DNA from: Leucobacter exalbidus
GTDB taxonomy: Bacteria > Actinomycetota > Actinomycetes > Actinomycetales > Microbacteriaceae
DNA: 64,000 nucleotides
Assembly (NCBI RefSeq): GCF_017834145.1
Contig: NZ_JAFIDA010000001.1
Coordinates: forward strand, 2,666,001-2,730,000
Direction: 5' to 3'
In this document: positions 41,647 to 51,041 of the stretch, piece by piece
How the letters are laid out: each line of letters starts with the position of its first letter
Position numbering within the stretch: position 1 is the stretch's first letter
Notes under the pieces: generated by a model
Told to the model about the DNA's origin: nothing
What the model saw: the letters and a program-made list of their open reading frames with translations, nothing else
Databases searched by the model: none
Position numbers and translations under genes: made by a program

Positions 41647-42789
41647 ATGACCCTCACCATCGGAATATACGGCCAGTCATCGCTCGAAAACGAGTTTCGC
41701 CTTCCCATTCACCCGCAACACTTTTCGCGCATTGACGCCGAAGTTGCACGCTCCCTCTATGTTGAGGTGGGGTACGGCCTGAAATTCGGGGTGTCAGATA
41801 GCGAGCTCGCCCAATACGTCGGCGGGGTGCTCGACCGCGCCGAGCTGATTGCGCGCTGTGACATCATCTTGCTGCCCAAAATGCAGGCGCAAGATCTTGC
41901 CGCGCTGCGCGACGGACAAACGGTGTGGGGCTGGCCGCACTGCGTGCAAGACATCGAGATCGCGCAGCTCGCGATTGATAAACGCCTCACCCTCATCGCC
42001 TTTGAAGCGATGAACCACTGGAATAGTGACGGCTCATTCGGGCTGCACGTGTTCCACAAGAACAACGAGCTCGCGGGCTATGCCTCGGTGCTCCACAGCA
42101 TGCAGCTGATGGGTGTGACGGGCGATTACGGCCGCAGGCTCACCGCCGCGGTGATCGGGTTTGGGGCGACTGCGCGCGGGGCGGTCACTGCGCTCAATGC
42201 GCACGGCGTCCACGACGTGCGGGTGCTCACGATGCGTAACGTGTCGGCGGTGGCCTCACCGATCCACTCGGCACAGATCGTGCAGATCGATCATGCCGAC
42301 GACGAGGGCGGCGGCAGCTACGTCACGATCGAGGACGACGGGCGTAAAGAACTCGCCCCATACCTGGCCGAGAGCGACATCGTGGTGAACTGCACACTGC
42401 AAGATCCTGAAAACCCCGTCACTTTCCTTACCGAGGCTGATCTTGCCGCATTCCAGCCGGGTTCGCTCATCGTTGATGTGTCGTGCGATGAGGGTATGGG
42501 GTTTTCCTGGGCGAAGCCGTCGACGTTCAACGATCCGATGCGCGTGGTGGGCAACCAGGTGCACTATTACGCGGTCGATCACACGCCATCGATGCTGTGG
42601 AACTCGGCGACCTGGGAGATCAGCGAGGCGCTCCTCGGCTATCTCGATACCGTGATCGCCGGGCCCGCAGCGTGGCAGCAGCACCCGATGATCAAGCGCG
42701 CCATCGAGATCCAAGATGGCATGGTGCTGAACCCGGCGGTGCTCGCGTTCCAGGGGCGCGCGGCCGCATACCCGCACGACCGCGAATAG
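41647..42789 (+). CDS. N5-(carboxyethyl)ornithine synthase / alanine dehydrogenase-family enzyme
   Basis: A 380-residue enzyme of the AlaDH/PNT-like family. EAMNHWNSDGSFGLHVFHKN and LAAVIGFGATARGAVTALN (Rossmann Gly motif, about 170) are marks of N5-carboxyethylornithine synthases, which reductively condense pyruvate with ornithine or lysine using NADPH. VSCDEGMGFSWAKPS and HYYAVDHTPSMLW are also family motifs. ATG 41647 has AGG seven bases upstream. Alternative: a saccharopine- or alanine-dehydrogenase relative. Confidence 0.78.
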   Translation: MTLTIGIYGQSSLENEFRLPIHPQHFSRIDAEVARSLYVEVGYGLKFGVSDSELAQYVGGVLDRAELIARCDIILLPKMQAQDLAALRDGQTVWGWPHCVQDIEIAQLAIDKRLTLIAFEAMNHWNSDGSFGLHVFHKNNELAGYASVLHSMQLMGVTGDYGRRLTAAVIGFGATARGAVTALNAHGVHDVRVLTMRNVSAVASPIHSAQIVQIDHADDEGGGSYVTIEDDGRKELAPYLAESDIVVNCTLQDPENPVTFLTEADLAAFQPGSLIVDVSCDEGMGFSWAKPSTFNDPMRVVGNQVHYYAVDHTPSMLWNSATWEISEALLGYLDTVIAGPAAWQQHPMIKRAIEIQDGMVLNPAVLAFQGRAAAYPHDRE

Positions 42790-42813
42790 CGGCGGGGTGC
42801 CGGGGCGATGTTT

Positions 42814-42823
42814 GATCCGGATC
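42814..42823. repeat. GATCCGGATC palindrome copy 6
   Basis: Intergenic; the full 12-base TGATCCGGATCA is present. Confidence 0.9.
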
Positions 42824-42865
42824 AGCATGCCCCAGCCCGCTCACGCTTGAGCGGCCCGTGAACGC

Positions 42866-42906
42866 ACTCAGGGGTGCCGCAGACCATGTCTGCGGCACCC
42901 CTGAGT
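42866..42906. terminator. 19-bp perfect hairpin between convergent genes
   Basis: ACTCAGGGGTGCCGCAGAC (42866-42884), loop CAT, exact complement at 42888-42906. Ends the dehydrogenase gene and the facing small basic protein gene. Confidence 0.85.
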
Positions 42907-42942
42907 GGTGTGCGGGCGAAGGTGCCCGAAGTGTTTGGTGGC

Positions 42943-43071
42943 TTAGCCGCGCTTGGTGGTCGGAATCACATCTGATGGCTCAGACTTGCTGCGCTTCGCA
43001 GCCCGCTTCTCCTTGAGTGACGACTGTGCGGGTTTCTTGGTGGTCTTCTGACCGCGATCTTTTCCAGACAT
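42943..43071 (-). CDS. 42-residue basic conserved protein
   Basis: MSGKDRGQKTTKKPAQSS with a C-terminal TTKRG; nearly one third Lys/Arg and no hydrophobic core, typical of small actinobacterial basic proteins of unknown role. AAGGGAA eight bases before the ATG at 43071 supports expression. The frame extends further upstream without such features. Confidence 0.65.
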   Translation of the reverse strand: MSGKDRGQKTTKKPAQSSLKEKRAAKRSKSEPSDVIPTTKRG

Positions 43072-43288
43072 TGCAGTTTCCCTTCGTTGGAAATATGTGC
43101 CCGAGCCCGACCATAGCCCACTTCGCGGTGAAAGTCTCGGGGCGTCATCGCAGGGGAGCGCAGGGCTGAGACAAGAACCTGGATTTGATGCGGGGTCGAC
43201 TGCACGCTGCGGGCCAACGGCCGCTGCGATAGCCTGGATCGGGGCTCGAGCGGGGATTCGGGCTTGTATTGAGCCTGAATGGAGCATG

Positions 43289-43840
43289 ATGAGCGCAGCA
43301 CCCGGTTGGTATCCCGATGATTCGGGAACGATTCGGTACTGGGATGGCGGTCAGTGGACCGAGCACACCCAGCCGGCTGCGGCCCCTGCCGTCCCTGACG
43401 CTGTGCAGTACGAAGCTCCGCAGTACGAGGCCCCTGCAGCTCCGCAGTACGAAGCTCCCGCAGCTCTGCAGTACGAGGCTCCTGCCGCACCAGAGTATGA
43501 AGCTCCTGCTGCACCGCAGTACGTCGCTCCGCAGGCTGAAGTACAGGCCTACGAAAACCCGCAATACGCGGCTCCGCAGTACGTGCAGCAGCCCGTCTAC
43601 CAGCAGGCCTACCCGCAACAGATCGTGGGCACCGGCGCCGCAAATGGTGTCGCGACGGCCGGGTTTGTCGTCGGCCTTGTGGCGGTGTTCTTGCCCCTGT
43701 TCTTTGGCTTTGGGGCAGGCGTTACCGGGCTGGTGCTCTCGATTGTGGGCGTCTCGAAGAGCCGCATCACCGGCACCGGCAAGGGCCTCGCGATTGCTGG
43801 CATCGTGCTGAGCGCGGTCGCGATCGTGTTCATCCTGTAA
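43289..43840 (+). CDS. DUF2510 plus DUF4190 membrane protein with YEAP repeats
   Basis: A 183-residue protein. The N-terminus APGWYPDDSGTIRYWDGGQWTEHT is the DUF2510 SHOCT-like domain. A Pro/Tyr/Ala-rich linker repeats QYEAPAAPQ about six times. A C-terminal hairpin of two TM helices (GFVVGLVAVFLPLFFGFGAG; GKGLAIAGIVLSAVAIVFIL) is the DUF4190 type. The start is the second of two adjacent ATGs, which gives GGAG better spacing; ATG 43286 is possible. Unknown role, cell-envelope location likely. Confidence 0.8.
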   Translation: MSAAPGWYPDDSGTIRYWDGGQWTEHTQPAAAPAVPDAVQYEAPQYEAPAAPQYEAPAALQYEAPAAPEYEAPAAPQYVAPQAEVQAYENPQYAAPQYVQQPVYQQAYPQQIVGTGAANGVATAGFVVGLVAVFLPLFFGFGAGVTGLVLSIVGVSKSRITGTGKGLAIAGIVLSAVAIVFIL

Positions 43841-43923
43841 CCACCCGGGCCACACGTGAGCGTCCTTTCACGCACAGGCATCCAGCCCTGCGCGAGCGTC
43901 CGTTCAATCGGGGGAGTAGCCGG

Positions 43924-44610
43924 TTAGGACAGGCTGCCCGCCCGATGTTCATCGGTGAGCACGAGGCGCTTGCGCAGCTCGTCGATGAGCTGCGCCGAGA
44001 ACCGGTTGCACGTTTCGACGGCGGTGCGCAGCGCATCGTAGTTGGCCTCGCTGCCTTGCCGTTCAAACTCGAGCGCCGCATCGCGCACGAGGTCGAGCTG
44101 CAGCGCGATGTTCGCGATGTGGCGCAAAATGTCTTCGTTGTCTCCGCTTGACGCGAGAAACGCGGTCCACCTGCTGAGCGCGTCTGACAGCGCCCGCCGC
44201 TCGGTCACGACCTGCTCGCGCAGGTGCTCCAGCGCGCCCAGATGCGCTTCGGTGTGCCCGCCATCAGCGGCAGGTCCCTCGGCCAGCGCGGCCGACAGAT
44301 CGAGGGTGCGCGGCACGAACTCACCCAGTGCGATCTCGCTCGCCTCATCATCAACGATGGCGTGCAGAAACTCGGTGATGGCGAGCCTATTGATGGGTGC
44401 CCACCGCCTGGCCGAGTTACGGTCGACAATGCGGCCGAGCACCAGCACCGTCAATACAAAGGTGACGAGACCGGCCGCGAGACCCGACAAAATCACCAGG
44501 TCTTGCCACACCCCGGTGGCCACGTCGAGCCACACGATCACCACTACCACGATCAAACCACCAGTTGACGTGGCGATCTGGCGAATACGGCGGAATGTAA
44601 GGGGGGTCAT
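43924..44610 (-). CDS. two-TM membrane protein with coiled-coil cytosolic domain
   Basis: A 228-residue protein with two close TM helices (STGGLIVVVVIVWLDVATGV; LVILSGLAAGLVTFVLTVLVLG) and a soluble helical C-terminus rich in Leu/Glu, probably coiled coil (HLREQVVTERRALSDALSRW). AGGAGCG before ATG 44610 supports the start. I do not recognise a named family. Confidence 0.65.
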   Translation of the reverse strand: MTPLTFRRIRQIATSTGGLIVVVVIVWLDVATGVWQDLVILSGLAAGLVTFVLTVLVLGRIVDRNSARRWAPINRLAITEFLHAIVDDEASEIALGEFVPRTLDLSAALAEGPAADGGHTEAHLGALEHLREQVVTERRALSDALSRWTAFLASSGDNEDILRHIANIALQLDLVRDAALEFERQGSEANYDALRTAVETCNRFSAQLIDELRKRLVLTDEHRAGSLS

Positions 44611-45060
44611 GGCGACGCTCCTGAAACAGCAGAGAAGGATGACACGGTCTCATTCACCATATCCCGTAACTCCAAATGCCGCTGCTCATACACCAACACG
44701 TTCATTAATGCAATGGGCACGCTGTTTGATACTCTGAAAGTTCACTAACAATTTGTGGTGCCGGGCGTGGCTGTATAGCGCACACGGCACCTGATCCGGC
44801 ATCGAAGGGAGCCGCACCCCGGGCTACTCGTGTGCGCAAGATGTTCTCGCCGCAGCGGTCCAGGTTCGTTCATTTTTCCACCTCACGAAAGGATTCACTG
44901 GTGCCCGCATTTTCGGCGCGCTTTACTGATTTCACTCCCGCGGTACTTTCCACGCGAAAGCACTTTCACCTCACGCCCACTTAGCGTCTTTACTTCTCCG
45001 ACCAGCACCCGCAGCTCGTTTCGAGCGCGGGGCAGATACACGAGATAGAAAGACACTCAA
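44611..45060 (+). other. 450-bp intergenic region upstream of the symporter
   Basis: No gene I can support. GATACT (44728-44733) could be a -10 box and would give a leader of over 300 nt. A GTG frame of 27 codons at 44902 with AAAGGA upstream exists but is weak. No known riboswitch seen. Confidence 0.45.
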
Positions 45061-46818
45061 TTGGAAAACTTCCAGACACTCTCGGGCCCCATTACCGTGG
45101 CCCTCATGGTGTTGTTCTTCGGCGGCAGCCTTTACATGTCCATTCGCATCTCCAAGAAACGGGAGAATGCTGACGGGTACATGACGGGCGGCGGCAAGAT
45201 CGGCTTCGGCATTTCAGCGGCCTCGATGACCGCGACCTGGATCTGGGCGGCATCAATGTACGCCTCAGCCACCTCAGGTTACGTATACGGCATCTCTGGC
45301 CCGATCCACTACGGGCTCTGGGGCGCGCTCATGATCTTGCTGATCTACCCGTTTGGCCGCCGCATTCGCCAGGTTGCGCCTCGCGCGCACACCATCGCCG
45401 AGGTTATGTATGCCCGGCACGGTCGCTCGAGCCAGCTGATGCTCGCGGGCTCCAATGTGCTCGGCAGTCTCATCAGCCTCACCTCAAACCTTATTGCCGG
45501 CGGCGCGCTCATCTCGATGCTGTCGCCGTTCACCTTCACACAGGGCATCATTGCGATCGCCGCCGGTGTGCTGCTCTACACGCTGTGGTCGGGTTTTCGC
45601 GCTTCGGTGCTGACCGACTTCGCACAGGTCATCGCGATGCTTGGCGCCGTGGCCATCATCATTCCCGTCGTGTTCTTCGCGGCGGGCGGGCCCGGGCTCT
45701 TCGAGTCTGGCGCTCACAACCTCACCCCGCAGCAGGGCGACTTCTTCTCGTCTGACGCGTTCTTCAACCAGGGCGCCCCCTATATTGCGGCCGTGCTGGC
45801 GTACGCCATCGGCAACCAGACGATCGCGCAGCGGCTGTTTGCGGTGCGCGAAGATCTCATCAAGAAGACGTTCATTACCGCGACCGTTGGCTACGGTGCC
45901 ACGATCATCGGTATTGGCATGCTCGGCGTGATTGCCCTGTACGCAGGTATCTCACCGCTTGACGGCGACGTCAATAACTTGATCCCGCAGATGGCCGCCA
46001 CCTACCTCGGCCCGATCTTGATCTGCGTGTTCTTCGTCATGATCATCGGTTCGCTGGCCTCAACGGCAGACGCCGATATGACGGCGCTGGCCTCGATCAT
46101 GATGGCCGATATCTACGGCCAGAACATCGCGGGCAAGAAGAACGTGAACCCGCGCACCATGGTGCTCGTGGGCCGCATCACCATGATTGTGGCCACCGCG
46201 ATCGCCCTCGTGTTCGCCTCGATGCAGTTCAACATTCTTGACCTGCTCGTGTTCGTGGGCGCTATGTGGGGTGCCCTCGTGTTCCCCGTGATCGCGAGCT
46301 TCTACTGGGGCCGAGTGACGAACCTCGCGTTCAGTGTCGCCGTCGTCGTGGCACTCGCTATCTTCGTGCCGGTGCGCTTCGAACTGGTGCCGCTCGTGGG
46401 CGTGACCAGCGTGTTCGTCGACATCCTGTCGGTGATTGGCGTGGGCGTGGTGCTCGGGCTGATGGCCTTCGGGTTCTTTGGCAAGCGCGTCGCATTCGGC
46501 GTGGGGATCGTTTCGACTCTGGCGGTCGCACCGTTTGGCATCGGGTTCTTGCACACCTACCCGGTGCTGGCAGGCTCACTCGTCGCATACGCCGTATCGA
46601 CGCTCGTGTGCGCGGGCCTCTCCATGCTCAACAAGGGCAAGAGCTTCGATTTCGCACTCATCAAGGAGCGCACGGGTGACTTCGACACCCGTGCCGACGA
46701 AGCTGACACCGAGGCTGCTGCCACGGCCCCCGCGGCCCCGGCAGCCGATGACGCTACCGACGCCGATCCAGGCGTCGCGACCGACGTTGATACCGAATTT
46801 GAAGGAGTCACCCGATGA
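45061..46818 (+). CDS. sodium:solute symporter (SSS family)
   Basis: A 585-residue transporter with about 13 TM helices. GYMTGGGKIGFGISAASMTA (residues 40-59) is the SSS N-terminal signature, and IGSLASTADADMTALASIMM matches the second. A polar Ala/Asp-rich tail of about 40 residues closes it. The start is TTG 45061 with GAAAG upstream. The small-subunit gene overlaps its stop (ATGA). Similar to urea- or carboxylate-type SSS proteins; the substrate is not assignable. Confidence 0.88.
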   Translation: MENFQTLSGPITVALMVLFFGGSLYMSIRISKKRENADGYMTGGGKIGFGISAASMTATWIWAASMYASATSGYVYGISGPIHYGLWGALMILLIYPFGRRIRQVAPRAHTIAEVMYARHGRSSQLMLAGSNVLGSLISLTSNLIAGGALISMLSPFTFTQGIIAIAAGVLLYTLWSGFRASVLTDFAQVIAMLGAVAIIIPVVFFAAGGPGLFESGAHNLTPQQGDFFSSDAFFNQGAPYIAAVLAYAIGNQTIAQRLFAVREDLIKKTFITATVGYGATIIGIGMLGVIALYAGISPLDGDVNNLIPQMAATYLGPILICVFFVMIIGSLASTADADMTALASIMMADIYGQNIAGKKNVNPRTMVLVGRITMIVATAIALVFASMQFNILDLLVFVGAMWGALVFPVIASFYWGRVTNLAFSVAVVVALAIFVPVRFELVPLVGVTSVFVDILSVIGVGVVLGLMAFGFFGKRVAFGVGIVSTLAVAPFGIGFLHTYPVLAGSLVAYAVSTLVCAGLSMLNKGKSFDFALIKERTGDFDTRADEADTEAAATAPAAPAADDATDADPGVATDVDTEFEGVTR

Positions 46819-46949
46819 CCGCGACATTCTGGCTCACCCTGTACGTGCTCATCTGGCCCGTAGTGGTCGTGGGCACGCTCAGTCTGATCATTCGTGCCTT
46901 CGTGCGTGACGCGCGCGAAGCCAAGCGAGAAGGCCGCAGCATTATCTAG
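46815..46949 (+). CDS. 44-residue transporter small subunit
   Basis: MTATFWLTLYVLIWPVVVVG starts a single TM helix followed by a basic-acidic tail ending KREGRSII. The ATG overlaps the symporter stop as ATGA, so translation is coupled. Such small partners accompany certain SSS and NSS symporters in actinobacteria (compare MetS with MetP). Confidence 0.75.
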   Translation: MTATFWLTLYVLIWPVVVVGTLSLIIRAFVRDAREAKREGRSII

Positions 46950-46975
46950 CGCGCCGCTGCCCGCTTGCGGGCGCT

Positions 46976-47012
46976 GAGGGGCCGGGGTTGCATTACGCAA
47001 CCTCGGCCCCTC
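46976..47012. terminator. terminator after the symporter operon
   Basis: GAGGGGCCGGGGTTGC (46976-46991), loop ATTAC, complement at 46997-47012. Confidence 0.85.
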
Positions 47013-47040
47013 TCGCATGCGGGCGGCGTACCCTGGGTGA

Positions 47041-48519
47041 ATGGAACGCGCACGAGAGCACAGGGCCGGGGATAATGCTGGATCCGGATCAGCCCACCCC
47101 AGCATCCCGCTGCCCCTGGGCAGCGCGTTCGCAGATGCGTTCCCCGAGCTGGGGGAGCCGTGGGCGGCGATCGTGCCCGAGCACCCCGAACTCGTGGTGC
47201 TCAACGAACCGCTCGCCCGCGAACTCGGGTTAGACCCCGCCCAGCTGCGCACCCCGGCCGGCGTGCGCGCGCTGCTCGGCAACGACCTCGCCTCCACCGC
47301 CCGGCCCGTTGCCCAGGTGTACGCCGGGCATCAGTTCGGCCATTACTCACCCAGGCTCGGCGACGGCCGCGCCCTGCTGCTGGGTGAACTGCACACCCCA
47401 TCAGGCACCGTCTACGACGTGCATCTGAAGGGTTCTGGTCCCACCCCCTTCTCGCGCGGGGGTGACGGCTATGCCGCGCTCGGCCCAATGCTGCGCGAGT
47501 ATCTCGTGAGCGAAGCCATGCACGCCCGCGGCGTGCCCACCACGCGCGCACTCGCGGTGATTAGCACGGGGCGCAGCATCGCCCGCGACGGCGAACTCGT
47601 GCCGGCCGCCGTGCTCGTGCGCATCGCGACCAGTCACCTGCGGGTGGGCACCTTTCAGTATGCGTTCGCCACCGGTGACACCGAGCTGCTGCGCAGACTG
47701 ACCGACTTCGCGCTCGCACGCCACGCCCCGGGCCGCCCGTATGCATCAGCGCAGCAGAGCCCCGCCCTCGAATTGCTCGACCACGTGGTGCACCGGCAAG
47801 CCGAGCTCATGGCCCAGTGGACGCTCGCAGGCTTCGTGCACGGCGTAATGAACACCGACAATATGACCATCTCGGGCGAAACCATCGATTACGGGCCGTG
47901 CGCATTTCTCGACGGCTACGATCCGGCGGCCGTGTTTAGCTCGATTGATCACCAGGGCCGGTACGCATTCGGTGCCCAGCCCGGCATCGCCCTGTGGAAC
48001 CTGACGCGCCTCGCCGAAGCGCTGCTGCCCATCGTGATGGTGGAGCAAGATGAACCGTGCAGTGAGTCCCCGGGCACTGCTGGCCCGGGTGAGGCTCCGC
48101 AAGACGCAGACGCAGACGCTCAGGAGCTCGCGATTGCGGCCGTGCGCGAAGTGCTCGCGCGATACGGCCCGGCCTACGATGCCGCCTGGACCCAGGGCAT
48201 GCGTGCCCAACTGGGGATGCCAGACGCCACCGACGAGGTCGTGGTCGAGACAGCCACGGTGCTGCTGGGTGCCCTTGAACGCGATCGGCTCGATTACACG
48301 ACGGCCATGCGCGAGGCCAACCCGGCCAACCCCCTCTATATTCCGCGCAACGCGCAGCTTGATGCGGCGCTCGCCGCAGCCACCCATGGCGACCTGGCCC
48401 CGTTCCATCGCATGCTCGAGGCAGTGTTGCACCCGGCGCAGGCTCGGGCAGAGTTTGTTGATCTGGCGGAGGGCCCCGACCCCCGATCTCGCGGGCACGT
48501 CACCTACTGCGGCACCTAA
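47041..48519 (+). CDS. selO: SelO-type pseudokinase protein adenylyltransferase
   Basis: A 492-residue SelO/YdiU-family protein that transfers AMP to Ser/Thr/Tyr of protein substrates. YAGHQFGHYSPRLGDGRALLLGE and HLKGSGPTPFSRGGDGYA form the nucleotide-binding core, followed by the metal and catalytic region GVMNTDNMTISGETIDYGP. TACCCT (47029-47034) is six bases before ATG 47041. The first 20 residues are non-conserved and include one GATCCGGATC palindrome; a later start at the conserved IPLPLGSAFADAF is possible. Confidence 0.88.
   Translation: MERAREHRAGDNAGSGSAHPSIPLPLGSAFADAFPELGEPWAAIVPEHPELVVLNEPLARELGLDPAQLRTPAGVRALLGNDLASTARPVAQVYAGHQFGHYSPRLGDGRALLLGELHTPSGTVYDVHLKGSGPTPFSRGGDGYAALGPMLREYLVSEAMHARGVPTTRALAVISTGRSIARDGELVPAAVLVRIATSHLRVGTFQYAFATGDTELLRRLTDFALARHAPGRPYASAQQSPALELLDHVVHRQAELMAQWTLAGFVHGVMNTDNMTISGETIDYGPCAFLDGYDPAAVFSSIDHQGRYAFGAQPGIALWNLTRLAEALLPIVMVEQDEPCSESPGTAGPGEAPQDADADAQELAIAAVREVLARYGPAYDAAWTQGMRAQLGMPDATDEVVVETATVLLGALERDRLDYTTAMREANPANPLYIPRNAQLDAALAAATHGDLAPFHRMLEAVLHPAQARAEFVDLAEGPDPRSRGHVTYCGT
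47081..47090. repeat. GATCCGGATC palindrome copy 7
   Basis: In the non-conserved 5' end of selO. Confidence 0.9.
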
Positions 48520-48624
48520 TGTTGGCCAAGGCAACGAAATTAGTATTGAAATGTCGATTTGACGACTGAAATAGTGACGCTATACTCAAATTGCCGAGGA
48601 AAGCACGAAATTCTGGGGTAACGC

Positions 48625-49278
48625 ATGCCCCCGTGCCACCCGGCTTATTTTGGAGTGATACCCGTGACCGCCCCAGGCCACAACCCGAGCGTGCACGCGC
48701 ACGCTGTTTCTCTGCCCGAGGCTTCGGCCACCGCACACGAAGTTTTGGCCACCGCGCAGGTGACGATTACCCAGGCCGCAGCGCGTATCGCTGCCGCGAC
48801 CGGGCAGCTCGCAACCGTCGTGACGCAGGCCAAGCCGCGTGATGCGAGGTTCTTCGCCACCACCCCCGTGCTGCGCCGCATCGCCTTCGTGATCGGCTAC
48901 GAGGGTCTCAGCCTGATCTTCACCATCTTTGTGCTCGGCGCGCTGCTCGGGCACGGAGGTGGCGAATCCACCCTCACCGCCGTGCTCGTGACGATCACGG
49001 CGACCGCATGGAACTACGTGTGGAACCTGCTGTACGAAATGATTGAGCGCCGCCGCGGAATGCGCGGCCGCGGCATCTGGTCGCGCGCTATTCACGCCTT
49101 CGGGTATGAGGGCGGGGTGCTTGTGTTCACGGTGCCGCTGGTCGCCTTCATCCTCGGTGTGAGCCTGCTCGAGGCCTTCGCGATTGAGGGCGGGCTGCTC
49201 GTCTTCTTCCTCGTGTTTACGCTGGTCTACACCTGGGGCTTTGACCGGGTCTGCGGTCTGCCCGCCTCGGCACGCTAG
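48625..49278 (+). CDS. PACE-type transmembrane-pair efflux protein with N-terminal extension
   Basis: A 217-residue protein whose C-terminal 135 residues hold two bacterial transmembrane pair domains: RRIAFVIGYEGLSLIFTIFV with TAWNYVWNLLYEM, and RAIHAFGYEGGVLVFTVPLV with LVYTWGFDRVCG. PACE proteins such as AceI export chlorhexidine and polyamines and are about 150 residues; here about 75 extra N-terminal residues, Ala-rich, precede the domains. GTG 48664 (GGAG eight bases upstream) is an equally good start and would shorten it. Confidence 0.8.
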   Translation: MPPCHPAYFGVIPVTAPGHNPSVHAHAVSLPEASATAHEVLATAQVTITQAAARIAAATGQLATVVTQAKPRDARFFATTPVLRRIAFVIGYEGLSLIFTIFVLGALLGHGGGESTLTAVLVTITATAWNYVWNLLYEMIERRRGMRGRGIWSRAIHAFGYEGGVLVFTVPLVAFILGVSLLEAFAIEGGLLVFFLVFTLVYTWGFDRVCGLPASAR

Positions 49279-49379
49279 CCGCTGCACCAGGCACACGGCG
49301 CACCGGTTGCGCCCCCACGAAGCCACTAGGCTCAATGGGGGCGCAGCCGCAGATCGCGTGCGCAAGAAAGGCGGGGCTG

Positions 49380-50357
49380 ATGACCATTCGCATTGGAATT
49401 GTTGGATACGGCAACCTAGGGCGCGGCGTTGAAACCGCGATCGCTGCCCAGCCAGATCTTGCGCTGGCAGGCATCTTCACCCGCCGCGATCCGGCCACGT
49501 TGGCCACCCTGGGCAATGCACCGGTGTTCGCGCTCGACGACATCGATGCCCACGCGAATGACATTGATGTGCTCGTGCTGTGCGGCGGCTCGGCGAGCGA
49601 CCTGCCCGTGCAGAGCCCCGATCTCGCGAAGCGCTTCTCGCTCGTCGACAGCTACGATAACCACGCAAAGATTCCTGCGCACTTCGCCGCCGTCGACGCG
49701 GCGGCGAGCGCCGGGGGCACGACCGCGGTGATTTCGACGGGGTGGGATCCGGGGCTGTTTTCCCTTAACCGCCTGTACGGCGAAGCCATTTTGCCGCAGG
49801 GGGAGACGTACACTTTCTGGGGTCGTGGGCTCAGCCAGGGGCACTCAGACGCCGTGCGCCGGGTGCCGGGCGTCGCGGGCGCCGTGCAGTACACGCTGCC
49901 CGCCGAAGATGCGATTGCCCGCGTGCGTGCGGGCGAGCAGCCCGAGCTTTCGACCCGCGATAAGCACACGCGCGAGTGCTACGTTGTGCTCGCCCCGGGC
50001 GCCGATGCTGAGGCCGTGCGTGAGGCGATCGTCACCATGCCGAATTACTTTGAGCCCTACGACACCACGGTGAACTTCATCACTGCCGAGGAGCTTGCAC
50101 GCGACCACGCGGGCATGCCCCACGGTGGGTTTGTGATTCGCAGCGGTGAGTCATCGGCCGGTGTCTCGCAGACCATTGAGTACCAGCTCACGCTCGAATC
50201 AAACCCCGAGTTCACCTCGAGCGTGCTCGTGGCCTATGCCCGCGCCGCAGCCAGGCTCGAGGCCAAGGGCGACCACGGCGCGAAGACCCCGTTCGATATT
50301 GCGCCCGGGCTGCTGTCGCCGAAGTCTGCCGAAGCATTGCGGGCCGAACTGCTGTAA
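49380..50357 (+). CDS. ddh: meso-diaminopimelate D-dehydrogenase
   Basis: A 325-residue NADPH enzyme giving meso-DAP from tetrahydrodipicolinate in one step, the short branch of lysine and peptidoglycan synthesis. IGIVGYGNLGRGVETAI is the Rossmann motif, and SLVDSYDNHAKIP, TGWDPGLFSLNRLYGEAILP, WGRGLSQGHSDAVRRVPGV and PHGGFVIRSG are family motifs. AAAGGCGGGG upstream of ATG 49380. A hairpin follows at 50387. Confidence 0.93.
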   Translation: MTIRIGIVGYGNLGRGVETAIAAQPDLALAGIFTRRDPATLATLGNAPVFALDDIDAHANDIDVLVLCGGSASDLPVQSPDLAKRFSLVDSYDNHAKIPAHFAAVDAAASAGGTTAVISTGWDPGLFSLNRLYGEAILPQGETYTFWGRGLSQGHSDAVRRVPGVAGAVQYTLPAEDAIARVRAGEQPELSTRDKHTRECYVVLAPGADAEAVREAIVTMPNYFEPYDTTVNFITAEELARDHAGMPHGGFVIRSGESSAGVSQTIEYQLTLESNPEFTSSVLVAYARAAARLEAKGDHGAKTPFDIAPGLLSPKSAEALRAELL

Positions 50358-50386
50358 CGCACCCGCACCACCGCAGTCCCACCGAA

Positions 50387-50425
50387 GCGGCCGCTCCCAT
50401 CCACGCATGGGAGCGGTCGCTTTTG
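50387..50425 (+). terminator. terminator after ddh
   Basis: GCGGCCGCTCCCAT (50387-50400), loop CCACGC, near-perfect complement 50407-50420, then TTTTGT. Confidence 0.9.
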
Positions 50426-50518
50426 TCGTAAAAAAATGTGCGGCCGCGTCAGATGAGCGACGGCTGAAACGTCTATAAGGGGGACCCCACGTATCTACAC
50501 CCGACTGTAGGAAAAGTG

Positions 50519-50839
50519 ATGAGCGACCGAAAGATACTTGTCAAGATCGCGTCCTACCGAGACCCCGAGCTGGTGAAAACCATCGACTCGGCGCTTGCAG
50601 CCGCCGAACATCCCGAGCACATTAACTTCGCGATCGTCAACCAGGTGAGCGACGAGACCCGCGGGCAGCTCGACGCATTTCGTGAAGACCCACGGTTTCG
50701 CGTCACCGAGATCGACGCCGCTGAATCACTTGACCCGCGCTGGGCGCAACGCATCTGCGACCAAATGTGGAGCGGGCAGGAGTTCACGCTGCAGCTTGCT
50801 GCGCCCACGCGTTTTCTGCCGGGCTGGGATCGCCGATAG
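50519..50839 (+). pseudogene. N-terminal fragment of a GlcNAc-transferase-like glycosyltransferase
   Basis: 106 residues, ILVKIASYRDPELVKTIDSAL, then HINFAIVNQVSDE and LAAPTRFLPGWDRR and a stop. This matches the start of GlcNAc-transferase-type enzymes (about 300 residues, with a D-x-H motif before FLPGWD), but stops right after the acceptor region. The DSH-type metal motif reads AAP here, so it is both truncated and mutated. AGGAA precedes ATG 50519. Confidence 0.6.
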
Positions 50840-51041
50840 TGGTGGGGCGCCGGCTGCGGACCGCGGGATAGCGGCATCGCGGCGGCTGCCTCAACCTGTG
50901 CGTTCGAGATTCTTTTGGCGCCCTCGTCAGATCGGTGCGTGGCCAATCGTCTGTATGGGGGATCGCTTATAAAAATGCGCGGAACGACTGAGCGCCCGGG
51001 GCGCTGTCGAAGGTGGCGCGCAGCTACAGGAGGAATTACAC
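50840..51041. other. gap before the surface protein gene
   Basis: No gene I can support. A TTATAAAAAT stretch near 50968 could serve as -10 region. AGGAGG precedes the following ATG. Confidence 0.4.

Noticed and set aside
44611..45060. Riboswitch before the symporter
   Set aside because: Long leader but no recognisable conserved core of known classes.
50981..51008. GGAAC...TGTC as an ECF-type promoter for the surface gene
   Set aside because: Spacer is 19 bases and the -10 match is poor.
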